Source: a virus | Length of the DNA stretch: 21,787 bases | Reading direction: 5' to 3' (one strand) | Virus record (IMG/VR): IMGVR_UViG_3300038682_000244 | Coordinates: 1-21,787 of that record | Shown: one piece after another, positions 6,747 through 13,257 of the stretch | How the letters are laid out: every line of letters starts with the position of its first letter | How positions within the stretch are numbered: the stretch's first letter is position 1 | Translations under genes and position numbers: made by a program | Notes under the pieces: model-generated | The model's input: only the letters and a program-made list of their open reading frames with translations | Told to the model about the DNA's origin: nothing | The model's database searches: none

Positions 6747-6752
6747 GGACAC

Positions 6753-6992
6753 ATGATGACCGAAGCTATCAATCGAGCTTTCAAGCAAGCTGGCGGTGTC
6801 GGCAGGCTAAGTGAGCACTTCAAATTGTGTCGACAGTCGATTTACGACTGGAAGAAACATGGAGTGCCATCGAAGCGCGTGCTTGAGCTTGCTCGGCTAG
6901 CCCAAATGGATCCCGGCGAGTTGCGTCCGGACCTTTATCCAAACGGGTATCAGGTGGCATCGGACGTCGATTCGGTAGTCTTATCAGACTGA
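6753..6992 (+). CDS. Cro/YdaS-like transcriptional regulator
   Basis: A 79-aa single-domain HTH protein of the YdaS/Cro type: INRAFKQAGGVGRLSEHFKL, then RQSIYDWKKHGVPSKRVLEL (recognition helix region about 25-40), and a DPGELRPDLYP C-terminal signature typical of YdaS. It is transcribed divergently from the repressor, so it is the natural Cro counterpart that favours lytic growth by binding the shared operators. YdaS proteins have sometimes been labelled antitoxins; the divergent arrangement here speaks for a Cro role. No Shine-Dalgarno sequence is visible before the ATG, and the predicted transcript start coincides with it, so the mRNA may be leaderless. Confidence 0.85.
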   Translation: MMTEAINRAFKQAGGVGRLSEHFKLCRQSIYDWKKHGVPSKRVLELARLAQMDPGELRPDLYPNGYQVASDVDSVVLSD

Positions 6993-7083
6993 GTTTCCAG
7001 ATTTTGTATCCGCGCGTTTATGCGGATTGGTTGCCCCGCGGCTGGTGGTTTGTACGCGTCACCACCATGCGTGGATTTGTGTG

Positions 7084-7161
7084 TGCAGGGTAGAGCAGTC
7101 CGGTCAGCTCGCTTGGCTCATAACCAGGAGGCCGTCGGTTCGAATCCGACCCCTGCAACCA
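7084..7161 (+). tRNA. tRNA-Met (CAU), initiator-like
   Basis: A full cloverleaf can be drawn: acceptor TGCAGGG (7084-7090) with CCCTGCA (7151-7157), D-stem GAGC/GCTC (7093-7096, 7107-7110), anticodon stem CTTGG/CCAGG with loop CTCATAA (7117-7123, anticodon CAT), T-stem GTCGG/CCGAC with loop TTCGAAT, discriminator A and encoded CCA (7159-7161). Its A11:U24 D-stem pair and the GAGCAG..CCGGT..GCTC D-arm are those of initiator tRNAs, whereas elongator tRNA-Met normally has a pyrimidine at 11 and a purine at 24. The 1:72 pair is a weak U:A. It may charge formyl-Met for phage mRNAs. Lysidine-type Ile tRNA also carries CAU but does not share this D-arm. Confidence 0.92.
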
Positions 7162-7280
7162 AATCACTTCGGCGATAGCGCCGGGAGGATAGATGCGACG
7201 CACTGCGAAGTTCGTCGATCATGCTTAGCGGTTTTCCGATCCCGCAATGGCATGCGCCTGTTCATCTGTCCTCCCTGCCC

Positions 7281-7448
7281 TGCCGCCCGAACGAGCAGGA
7301 TTCTCCTACCCAGGGTCACGGCCAGGTGCGCTGGCCGTGGCTTGGTAGGGCGGCAACACAAATGTCTGCGTCGTTGATTGTCTTTCGTCTCAACCGCACT
7401 TGAGGCGACCCTAGCAACTTGGCCGGGGCATCGCTCCGGCCATTTTTC
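7281..7448 (+). ncRNA. candidate structured small RNA between tRNA and terminator
   Basis: The 300 bases from the tRNA to the next gene (7162-7461) hold no convincing ORF but much base pairing. TGCCGC (7281-7286) pairs with GCGGCA (7350-7355), CCTACC (7305-7310) with GGTAGG (7344-7349), and CACGGCCAG (7317-7325) with CTGGCCGTG (7331-7339) around the 5-base loop GTGCG. These nest into one long interrupted hairpin. A rho-independent terminator closes the region at 7421-7448. This is the shape of a small RNA gene or a long leader. No known RNA family is recognised, and the 5' end is unknown. Confidence 0.42.
7421..7448 (+). terminator. rho-independent terminator or attenuator
   Basis: GGCCGG (7421-7426) pairs with CCGGCC (7436-7441) around a 9-base loop, followed by ATTTTTC (7442-7448). 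It lies after the tRNA/structured-RNA region and only about 14 bases ahead of the next gene's ATG. Rightward early transcription would therefore be cut here unless it is antiterminated. Confidence 0.72.
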
Positions 7449-7461
7449 TTGAGGTTGGCGA

Positions 7462-7635
7462 ATGATCATCAACGCAAATAGCAGCTACGCCGTTGGCGCC
7501 AAGGCTGCTTTGCGTCCGGTGTTCGTCAATCGTCGCAAGCTGGCGGCAGTGAATATCGAAACTATGGCAAAGCAATGTTTTTGCCCGATCGAGGAAAGAG
7601 CGATGCGCTTGGCTGCCGAGAAAAACAGCAATTAG
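7462..7635 (+). CDS. 57-aa small protein of unknown function
   Basis: Starts MIINANSSYAVGAKAALRP with GAGG 7 bases upstream. It is a short basic protein with two cysteines near each other (KQCFCPIEERAMRLAAEKNS). It sits between a terminator and a strong hairpin that begins 15 bases past its stop. There is no recognisable domain. The good ribosome site and the early position after the control region support it as a real early gene. Confidence 0.55.
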   Translation: MIINANSSYAVGAKAALRPVFVNRRKLAAVNIETMAKQCFCPIEERAMRLAAEKNSN

Positions 7636-7649
7636 ACCCGAAAATACAA

Positions 7650-7680
7650 ACGCCTCGAGCGGCTGCAACCGTCGAGGCGT
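7650..7680. other. strong hairpin downstream of the 57-aa gene
   Basis: ACGCCTCGA (7650-7658) and TCGAGGCGT (7672-7680) form a 9-base perfect stem, with CGG/CCG able to extend it. In the plus direction no T-tract follows; read on the minus strand it is followed by TTTGTATTTTC. It could be a leftward terminator or a plus-strand mRNA structure. Confidence 0.45.
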
Positions 7681-7743
7681 AAATCGTTTCATGGCGTGAA
7701 ACTGAAAGGAGATTTGCGACAGAGCATAGCGAGGGGAATTGGA

Positions 7744-8160
7744 ATGTCAACACAAAGCCTGGACGCAATGGGTCTGGCACTGCAGCGACTTGGTCTTAAA
7801 GAGGATCAATTCGAGCCGTTCGAATGGCCGTGTGAGCTCATGAGCTTCGTGCGGAAGCAGTGCCGTGAAATGCTTGGGACGGTCTTTGCTAAGCGGGCCA
7901 GCACCAAGTCATTTGCTCTTTGGCTGGTTGAACACGGGGAAGATCAAGACATTCCGCGGCGCCTGCTGCACACGCTTTACGAGGAGTATTGCTGTCTCGA
8001 AAAGGTGCGGCCGATGAGAATGAAGGCGCTTGAGAGAGACATTCGCAAGAACGGGTTCGACACGGTCAGGCCATTGACGAAGGACGGTCCTCAGCGTCGA
8101 CCGACGATCTACAGCGTCAATCGCTCCGCGGTATTCCCTCCGCTCAGAAAAGTAGCCTGA
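7744..8160 (+). CDS. early protein of unknown function (138 aa)
   Basis: Start MSTQSLDAMGLALQRLGL, with GAGGGG 7 bases upstream; an in-frame GTG at 7696 would add 16 residues but has a weaker setting. The protein is helical in the middle (FVRKQCREMLGTVFAKRAS, then FALWLVEHGEDQDIPRRLLH) and basic at the C-terminus. It lies just before the replication initiator and is bracketed by two strong hairpins (7650-7680 and 8171-8192). No family is recognised. The position suggests an early regulatory or replication-linked role, which is inference only. Confidence 0.68.
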   Translation: MSTQSLDAMGLALQRLGLKEDQFEPFEWPCELMSFVRKQCREMLGTVFAKRASTKSFALWLVEHGEDQDIPRRLLHTLYEEYCCLEKVRPMRMKALERDIRKNGFDTVRPLTKDGPQRRPTIYSVNRSAVFPPLRKVA

Positions 8161-8170
8161 AAAGAATAAA

Positions 8171-8192
8171 CCCCGGCTGGCCGGCCGGGGTC
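8171..8192. other. strong hairpin upstream of the replication initiator
   Basis: ACCCCGGC (8171-8178) pairs with GCCGGGGT (8185-8192) around a 6-base loop. In the plus direction it is followed by CATCCTAG with no T-tract; on the minus strand it is followed by TTATTCTTTTC. It resembles the hairpin at 7650-7680 in this strand bias. Confidence 0.45.
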
Positions 8193-8260
8193 ATCCTAGA
8201 GGTTTGAGGCTGCGCACATTGCTTGGCGGCAGACGCAGCGAAGATTGAAGGTACGGGACA

Positions 8261-9373
8261 ATGGATACCATAATTTGTGGCTCTGTCAACAGTTCACACA
8301 CAAGCTACGAACAGGACTACGGCACAATTCTGCATCCCGATCAGAGTGACATGTTCGGCGCCGGCTCAACTTACCCGGCGAATGGCGGACCACCGATCGA
8401 GGACGACGAAGACCAGATGAGCGAGTTCGTAGACTGGCAGAAAATCCGCGCCGGCTTCGTCGCAATCAACCGTGAAATTCGCAACCACTGGCTTGTTGGC
8501 TTCGGGCAGCGCGCACCGAAAGCGATGGACGACAAGCGTCCGCAGTACGCCAAGTCGGAAGCCTGGATGGATCTCATCATGGAGTGCCAGTACAGAGCCG
8601 GCTCGGTGAACAACAATGGCCGTCGGATGGAGCTCAAGCCAGGCCAACTTCTAGGTGCCGTTTCGTGGTTGGCGGACCGCTGGAATTGGACGCCGAAGGC
8701 CGTTCGCTACTTCCTGGATCAGCTCGAAGAAGAGGGAATGATCACTAGATCGAATGGCGAACAGGATGGGGTCAAAACAGAAACGTTGCCGAACTCGGAC
8801 AGAACCCGGTCTAAAAAGGGCAATAAAAAGGGCAAGTTCGCAAGCGTCCTAACAATATGTAAATACTCACTTTATCAGCTTGGGGCTAATTCAGATTGGC
8901 AAGTTGAAGGAAGCGAGATTGGCAAGTTAGGGGCAATTAAGGGGCAAGTTAAGGGCAACATTATAAGGAAGGAACAAAGAAACAAAGAAACAAATAAGAA
9001 GATAGGGCCTTCGGCCGATGACGTGCGCTGGGCGCACGCCCGATGGAACGATCTTGCCGACAAGGTCGGATTGCCGAACAGCCCGAAGCTGACACCCAGC
9101 CTGGAAAAAAACATCCGCGCCCGACTTCGCGAACATGGTCGCGATGGATGGGAGTCGGCACTGCGCAAGGTTTACGATTCCGCGTTCCTGCAAGGCAAAA
9201 ACGACCGAGGCTTCACCGCAAGCCTGCCGTGGTTCGCCGGCCCCCAGAATTTCGACAAGGTCGCTTCCGGCTCGTACAGCGGCAAGCAGTCGGCGCCGAA
9301 GACGCGACAGCAATCCGTCGAAGATGCTTCCCGTGACGCGTTCATGGACTCGATCCTCAACGGGAGATCGTGA
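8261..9373 (+). CDS. lambda O-like replication initiator protein
   Basis: A 370-aa protein. Residues 1-52 are an acidic, low-complexity leader (an alternative ATG at 8417 would begin MSEFVDWQKIRAGF). Residues about 55-165 look like a winged-helix initiator domain: IRNHWLVGFGQ, KSEAWMDLIMECQYRAG, LKPGQLLGAVSWLADRWNWT, KAVRYFLDQLEEEGMITRS. A Lys/Gly-rich linker (about 185-245) is encoded by the iteron cluster. The C-terminal part (about 250-340) has DDVRWAHARWNDLADKVGLP and a helical DnaD/O-like tail. It should bind the origin within its own gene and load the helicase, whose gene follows directly with overlapping stop and start. Confidence 0.82.
   Translation: MDTIICGSVNSSHTSYEQDYGTILHPDQSDMFGAGSTYPANGGPPIEDDEDQMSEFVDWQKIRAGFVAINREIRNHWLVGFGQRAPKAMDDKRPQYAKSEAWMDLIMECQYRAGSVNNNGRRMELKPGQLLGAVSWLADRWNWTPKAVRYFLDQLEEEGMITRSNGEQDGVKTETLPNSDRTRSKKGNKKGKFASVLTICKYSLYQLGANSDWQVEGSEIGKLGAIKGQVKGNIIRKEQRNKETNKKIGPSADDVRWAHARWNDLADKVGLPNSPKLTPSLEKNIRARLREHGRDGWESALRKVYDSAFLQGKNDRGFTASLPWFAGPQNFDKVASGSYSGKQSAPKTRQQSVEDASRDAFMDSILNGRS
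8818..9002. repeat. iteron cluster plus A-rich tract: putative phage replication origin
   Basis: Inside the initiator gene, copies of a GGCAAGTT-type element occur at 8818 (GGGCAAT), 8830 (GGGCAAGTT), 8896 and 8919 (both within GATTGGCAAGTT, 23 bases apart), 8930 (GGGGCAATTAA), 8941 (GGGGCAAGTTAA) and 8953 (GGGCAACA). The last four are 10-12 bases apart, one helical turn. A purine-rich, AT-rich run (about 8957-9002, with repeated ACAAAGAA) follows directly. Iterons within the O gene next to an AT-rich strand-opening tract is the arrangement of the lambda origin. Confidence 0.62.
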
Positions 9374-9375
9374 TC

Positions 9376-10830
9376 GTGAACTTCGAGCCCAAGCAATCCG
9401 ATTTCAAATACGCTGGCGAACGGACCGACTTGACGCGTCAAGCCATCGACGTCGAGCAGGCGGTTATCGCCTACGGCTTGGCAGAGCCTGCGCGATACAT
9501 GCCGATGATTTCGCAGATTTCGATCGACGACGTCACCGAACCTCTGCACCAACAGATCATCAGCCTGATGCAGTCGCTGCACGATGACAAACGCAACCCG
9601 TCGGTGGAGCTCGTCGCCGACGCGATTGGAAACAAAACCGAGATCGAGCCTGGACTGACCGTCCGGCAGTACCTGCGCAACATCGTCAACTCAGGGTTTG
9701 ACGGTGCATGGGTAAGTTCGATTGAATCTTTGATTGACGCCCTGGCGGATAATTCATCCAAGATCGCGCTCCAGAGGGCCGCCAACCAGCTTCAAGCATG
9801 CCTGGGTGGATCATCCTACCGGACAACGCGAGAAACCGCTCAGGAAGCCGCTATGGCGATTGACGAGGTTCTTGCAAAGCTCCGCACCGGCAAGCTTCGA
9901 ACCTACGACGCGGAAGGCGCCGCAGAAATCGCGCTTGCCCACATGCGGGGCGAAAGCCCTGATTGGCCAACAACCGGACTAACAGCGCTCGACAACCTGA
10001 TCGGCGGCTGGCCGCGAGGTCAGATGACGATCATCGCCGGCCGTCCCGGCATGGGTAAATCGGCGATCGCGACGTCCGCAGTTCTTCGCGGCGCCATGGC
10101 CGGACATCCAACAGCTTTCTTCAGTCTCGAAATGGTTGGCGAGCAGCTTGGGTCTCGACTGCTGACCGATCTGGCTTTCCGGCATGACCGACCGATCTAC
10201 TACCAGGACATCATGCGCAAGCGCATCGAGATGGATATCGACGTGCGCCGGCTGGAGGACGCCAGGAATCGCCTCAAAGATCTTCCGCTAATGATCCACG
10301 AGCAGCGCGGCATGACGCTGACCGACATCTACGTCAACGCCCGCAAGTTCGCCAATGAGTTTGACCGTTCCGGCCAGCGTCTTGAGACAATCGTTGTCGA
10401 CCACATGCTGCTCGTAAACCCGCCACCAAACTGCAAAAGCCGATACGACGAGGTTCGCAAGATCTCGAAAGCTCTATCCGAGCTTGGCGACGAATTGGAC
10501 GTTTCCATGGTTGCTCTTTGCCAGCTCAGCCGTGGAGTAGAGGGGCGCGACAACCGGCGCCCGACCATGTCCGACCTGCGCGATTCTGGAACGATCGAGG
10601 AAGACGCCTCTTTGATCATCTTCCCGTTCCGTCCGGAATACTACCTCCGCAACAAGGAGGACAACCCAGACAAGGAAGCCAAGCGTCAGGACGCCCTTGA
10701 GAAGGTCAAGGGATTGATCGAGTTCGGCGTTGATAAAAACCGCAATGGCGAGACTGGAACGATTGAAGCGTTCTGCAGCATCGGCGCCAACGTTATTCGT
10801 GATCTTTCTTATCGAAGTGGGGCGGCATGA
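9376..10830 (+). CDS. DnaB-family replicative helicase
   Basis: A 484-aa helicase. The GTG at 9376 has GGGAG 9 bases upstream; the GTG at 9370, which overlaps the initiator stop, would add two residues. The N-terminal domain (about 1-130) is the DnaB helical bundle (AVIAYGLAEPARYMPMI...). The C-terminal RecA-like domain has TGLTALDNLIGGWPRGQM, Walker A GRPGMGKSA, FFSLEM, the Walker B region TIVVDHMLL, LCQLSRGVEGRDNRRPTMSD (sensor), and the arginine-finger region SGTIEEDASLIIF. It unwinds DNA at the fork and would be recruited by the O-like initiator upstream. The length is normal for DnaB. Confidence 0.95.
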   Translation: MNFEPKQSDFKYAGERTDLTRQAIDVEQAVIAYGLAEPARYMPMISQISIDDVTEPLHQQIISLMQSLHDDKRNPSVELVADAIGNKTEIEPGLTVRQYLRNIVNSGFDGAWVSSIESLIDALADNSSKIALQRAANQLQACLGGSSYRTTRETAQEAAMAIDEVLAKLRTGKLRTYDAEGAAEIALAHMRGESPDWPTTGLTALDNLIGGWPRGQMTIIAGRPGMGKSAIATSAVLRGAMAGHPTAFFSLEMVGEQLGSRLLTDLAFRHDRPIYYQDIMRKRIEMDIDVRRLEDARNRLKDLPLMIHEQRGMTLTDIYVNARKFANEFDRSGQRLETIVVDHMLLVNPPPNCKSRYDEVRKISKALSELGDELDVSMVALCQLSRGVEGRDNRRPTMSDLRDSGTIEEDASLIIFPFRPEYYLRNKEDNPDKEAKRQDALEKVKGLIEFGVDKNRNGETGTIEAFCSIGANVIRDLSYRSGAA

Positions 10831-10994
10831 AACCACACCACTGCGCTGATTGCGGCTGCGAGATCTTACGCCGGTCAAAAGGCAGCGGCCGTCAGAAGAA
10901 GCGCTGCAACGACTGCCAGGAGAAAGACCGTCTCAAGAGGGTCAGGTTGCGTTCTCAAAGGCGCAGAGATGCGGACAGGGAGAGCAGGGCATGA
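10827..10994 (+). CDS. 55-aa zinc-finger protein
   Basis: ATG overlaps the helicase stop by 4 bases (ATGA). MKPHHCADCGCEI and KKRCNDCQEKDR give a CxxC...CxxC pair 18 residues apart, a small zinc ribbon, followed by a strongly basic tail (RVRLRSQRRRDADRESR). This layout suggests nucleic-acid binding. It is translationally coupled to the helicase and to the HTH protein that follows. It has no assigned family. Confidence 0.66.
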   Translation: MKPHHCADCGCEILRRSKGSGRQKKRCNDCQEKDRLKRVRLRSQRRRDADRESRA

Positions 10995-11407
10995 TGTACG
11001 ACGATATCAAAAAATTGCTTGCGGAAGGATTGACGCAAGCAGAGGTGGCGAGGAGTGTCGGGTGCTCATCTGGATATGTCAGTAGAGTCAGCAGAGCGGC
11101 GCAAGAGACCCGTATGCACCAGGCCGGACGAGAGACATTGGCCAGCAAGATCATGGCGCTTGACGACGGAAAACGGACGACAAGGCAAATTGCGGATGAG
11201 CTTGGCACATCCATTGAATATGTCCGCGTTGTTATGCGTCAGCGAAAGGGTGGTGGGTCCAGCGATATCGATCGCAGATACCGCAGCAGCAGACTTGGCA
11301 AGGCGACGGATGACAGGCGCGCGCAAAAGCACCTTGCCTATCAACGCACACTTGCTGTCACCGGAGACTACTCCGAAGCACGCAAGGCCTACAGGGAGGC
11401 CAAATGA
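10991..11407 (+). CDS. DNA-binding protein with two HTH motifs
   Basis: A 139-aa protein beginning at ATGATG (10991 or 10994), with GGGAG 8 bases upstream; the frame is open further left but that part only overlaps the zinc-finger gene. Two helix-turn-helix units are visible: GLTQAEVARSVGCSSGYVSR (about 14-33) and KRTTRQIADELGTSIEYVRV (about 57-76). The tail is basic. Tandem HTH units of this resolvase/sigma-like kind suggest a phage transcription regulator of the middle or late genes, a Q-like role being one possibility. This is inferred from position and fold only. Confidence 0.75.
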   Translation: MMYDDIKKLLAEGLTQAEVARSVGCSSGYVSRVSRAAQETRMHQAGRETLASKIMALDDGKRTTRQIADELGTSIEYVRVVMRQRKGGGSSDIDRRYRSSRLGKATDDRRAQKHLAYQRTLAVTGDYSEARKAYREAK

Positions 11408-12198
11408 TGACCTACAAGCGAAAGGAAGTCATTGGCCCCCACACTCTCTACCTGGGAAACTGCCTAGAGATAATGAAATCGCTGGGGCGATTTTCTCATA
11501 TTGTGTCAGATCCGCCTTACGAGAACTGGATGCATGCCGCCAAGAATAGCAAAAGCGGTCCGTCTCGGATCGATGGTGGCCCAACTCTAAAATCATTGGA
11601 TTTCAAATCAATTGACGAAATTAGAGAGCCATTCGTCCATTGCGTAGAACAATTATGCGATGGCTGGCTGATTGTTTTTTGCACCCCAGAGGGCATTGCA
11701 AAATGGGCCGACGAGATCAATTGCAGTGCACTCAGATACAAGCGCGCATGTGTTTGGGTGAAGCCGGATGCAACCCCCCAACTCAATGGACAAGGTCCGG
11801 CGCAGGGTGCCGAAAACATCGTCACAGCATGGTGTGGATCTGGGTATTCAAAATGGAATGCTGGAGGAAAGCGCGGCGTCTATACGCACCTGACAAATAA
11901 CAAAGATCGACACGGCGAGCATCCAACTGAAAAACCAGTATCTCTTATGATGGAACTCCTTTCCGATTTTACATCGGGAGGAGACGCAGTTTTGGATCCT
12001 TTCATGGGGAGCGGAACCACAGGCGTTGCTTGTCAAAAATTAGACCGTCGGTTCACTGGCATAGAGGTGTCTGAAAAATATTTCGACATTGCGTGTCAGC
12101 GCATTGAGGAAGCTATGAGACAGCCTGACCTTTTCATGGGTGAAAGAAAGAAGGCTGATCAATTGTCGATGGATATGACGTGCGCGCAAGGCAATTAG
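11407..12198 (+). CDS. orphan DNA adenine-N6/cytosine-N4 methyltransferase
   Basis: A 263-aa SAM-dependent DNA methyltransferase. Motif IV is SDPPYENW (about 34-41); the target-recognition region lies in the middle; motif I follows in the C-terminal half as LDPFMGSGTTGVAC, with FTGIEVSEKYFDIA as motif II. Motif IV before motif I marks the beta class. No restriction enzyme adjoins it, so it is probably an orphan enzyme that marks phage DNA against host restriction or times replication or expression. GGAGG lies 7 bases before this ATG; ATG at 11404 is an alternative. Base composition looks somewhat more AT-rich than its neighbours. Confidence 0.93.
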   Translation: MTYKRKEVIGPHTLYLGNCLEIMKSLGRFSHIVSDPPYENWMHAAKNSKSGPSRIDGGPTLKSLDFKSIDEIREPFVHCVEQLCDGWLIVFCTPEGIAKWADEINCSALRYKRACVWVKPDATPQLNGQGPAQGAENIVTAWCGSGYSKWNAGGKRGVYTHLTNNKDRHGEHPTEKPVSLMMELLSDFTSGGDAVLDPFMGSGTTGVACQKLDRRFTGIEVSEKYFDIACQRIEEAMRQPDLFMGERKKADQLSMDMTCAQGN

Positions 12199-12210
12199 TG
12201 GGGAAATTCA

Positions 12211-12540
12211 ATGAAGCTTAGTGATCTTCAACGGCTCGTCGAGCTCGTGAATGAACGCAACGATGCCGCAGCATTGGCCACAAATCTTGGAAGAATGGGC
12301 CCGGCAGAAAAGAAGAAACTTGCGGTCTTGTTGTTCGACGACAACACGCTTCTGCGGCTTGGCCAGTTGAATTTCGCCCATGAAGACGATCTTTGCCGGG
12401 CGCTACTCCAGCACAGCCTCAAAGCTTCGAAAGACATTGAGACTGAGATCCGGTCTCTTGGTGTTGAGGTCGACGACGATCCATTCACCGACGGCAATGA
12501 TCTTCTCGACATGGAGGTTTCCGATGCAGCAGCAGAATGA
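12211..12540 (+). CDS. phage protein of unknown function (109 aa)
   Basis: Starts MKLSDLQRLVELVNERNDAA with GGGG 7 bases upstream. It is largely helical (KKLAVLLFDD, LCRALLQHSLKASKDIE) and acidic at the C-terminus (DDDPFTDGNDLLDMEV). It lies 12 bases after the methyltransferase and overlaps the next gene by 17 bases. No motif suggests a function. Confidence 0.7.
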   Translation: MKLSDLQRLVELVNERNDAAALATNLGRMGPAEKKKLAVLLFDDNTLLRLGQLNFAHEDDLCRALLQHSLKASKDIETEIRSLGVEVDDDPFTDGNDLLDMEVSDAAAE

Positions 12541-12721
12541 AGCCGATGCGATCGGACCTCTTGGGCCTCGCCCGGCGCCGGCAGACGAAGTCATAGAGCT
12601 TGGGCGCTGGCCAATCGTGATCGAAGGCAAGCAGATCGCAGAGTATCACGACATTGAATGCCAGCAGGTTCGCAGAGCCTACAGTTACGCAAAGCCGGAA
12701 ACTGGAGACGAACTCGGATGA
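12524..12721 (+). CDS. small phage protein of unknown function (65 aa)
   Basis: Starts MQQQNEADAIGPLGPRPAPA, with GGAGG 6-7 bases upstream, and overlaps the previous gene by 17 bases. A Pro-rich, flexible N-terminus is followed by a small folded part (ELGRWPIVIEGKQIAEYHD). The frame continues open upstream, but only over the neighbour. Function unknown. Confidence 0.62.
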   Translation: MQQQNEADAIGPLGPRPAPADEVIELGRWPIVIEGKQIAEYHDIECQQVRRAYSYAKPETGDELG

Positions 12722-12770
12722 CGACCGGCACCGGGCCCAAACTATCAGCCAGAAACGGAGATGACAGAAA

Positions 12771-13184
12771 ATGACTACACAGACCGACCTTGGAAACAAA
12801 TCTGTTCAGGATCTCGCCGGATTCATCGCCCGCATCGAGTCGCTGCAGGAAGAGCGTGCCGAAGTCAACGCGATGATCAAGTCCGAATTCGAGAAGGCAC
12901 ATGGCGACGGCTTCGACAAGAAGGCGCTGAAGCAGATCCTCAAGGAACGCGCTGCAGACGGTGAGAAGACCGTCAAGCACCGTGCCATCGTCGAGACCTA
13001 CCGGCGGGCGCTGGGCGGTCTGTCAGGGACGCCTCTCGGTGATTGGGCGCGCGGATGGCTGGCCGACGACGAGCGCAACAAAATGCGCGAGGAAGAGGCA
13101 AAATCGTTGCTGACCGATTGGATCGATCGCAGCAAGTCGAAGCAGTCGAACGAGGCCGGCGAGGGCACGGACGGCGAGGCATGA
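12771..13184 (+). CDS. GapR/DUF2312-like nucleoid-associated protein
   Basis: A 137-aa protein. Residues about 10-90 match the DUF2312/GapR pattern: LAGFIARIESLQEERAEVNA, IKSEFEKAHGDGFDKKALKQ, ILKERA, then an 'ETYRRALG' helix. In Caulobacter, GapR is an essential AT-rich-DNA binding protein that encircles overtwisted DNA ahead of forks and helps topoisomerases; the family is characteristic of alphaproteobacteria and their phages. The C-terminal ~45 residues (LGDWARGWLADDERN, then a charged tail) are an extension. A phage copy next to replication genes may assist phage fork progression or compete with host GapR. Confidence 0.82.
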   Translation: MTTQTDLGNKSVQDLAGFIARIESLQEERAEVNAMIKSEFEKAHGDGFDKKALKQILKERAADGEKTVKHRAIVETYRRALGGLSGTPLGDWARGWLADDERNKMREEEAKSLLTDWIDRSKSKQSNEAGEGTDGEA

Positions 13185-13257
13185 CTAAAGCAACGGAGAG
13201 TAAATTCGAATCTGCCTGTAAGGCGGCAGCCGTTTGATGGAACACCGGGGTACACCA

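Noticed and set aside
7084-7161. tRNA gene as the phage attachment site
   Set aside because: It sits between control and replication genes with no integrase nearby; a phage att site is normally next to the integrase.
7018-7203. A 61-codon minus-strand frame over the tRNA
   Set aside because: It is antisense to a well-formed tRNA; such frames across tRNA genes are a common false call.
13181-13237. An 18-aa ORF after the GapR-like gene (ATGA overlap)
   Set aside because: It is very short with no clear ribosome site; the overlap alone is expected often by chance.
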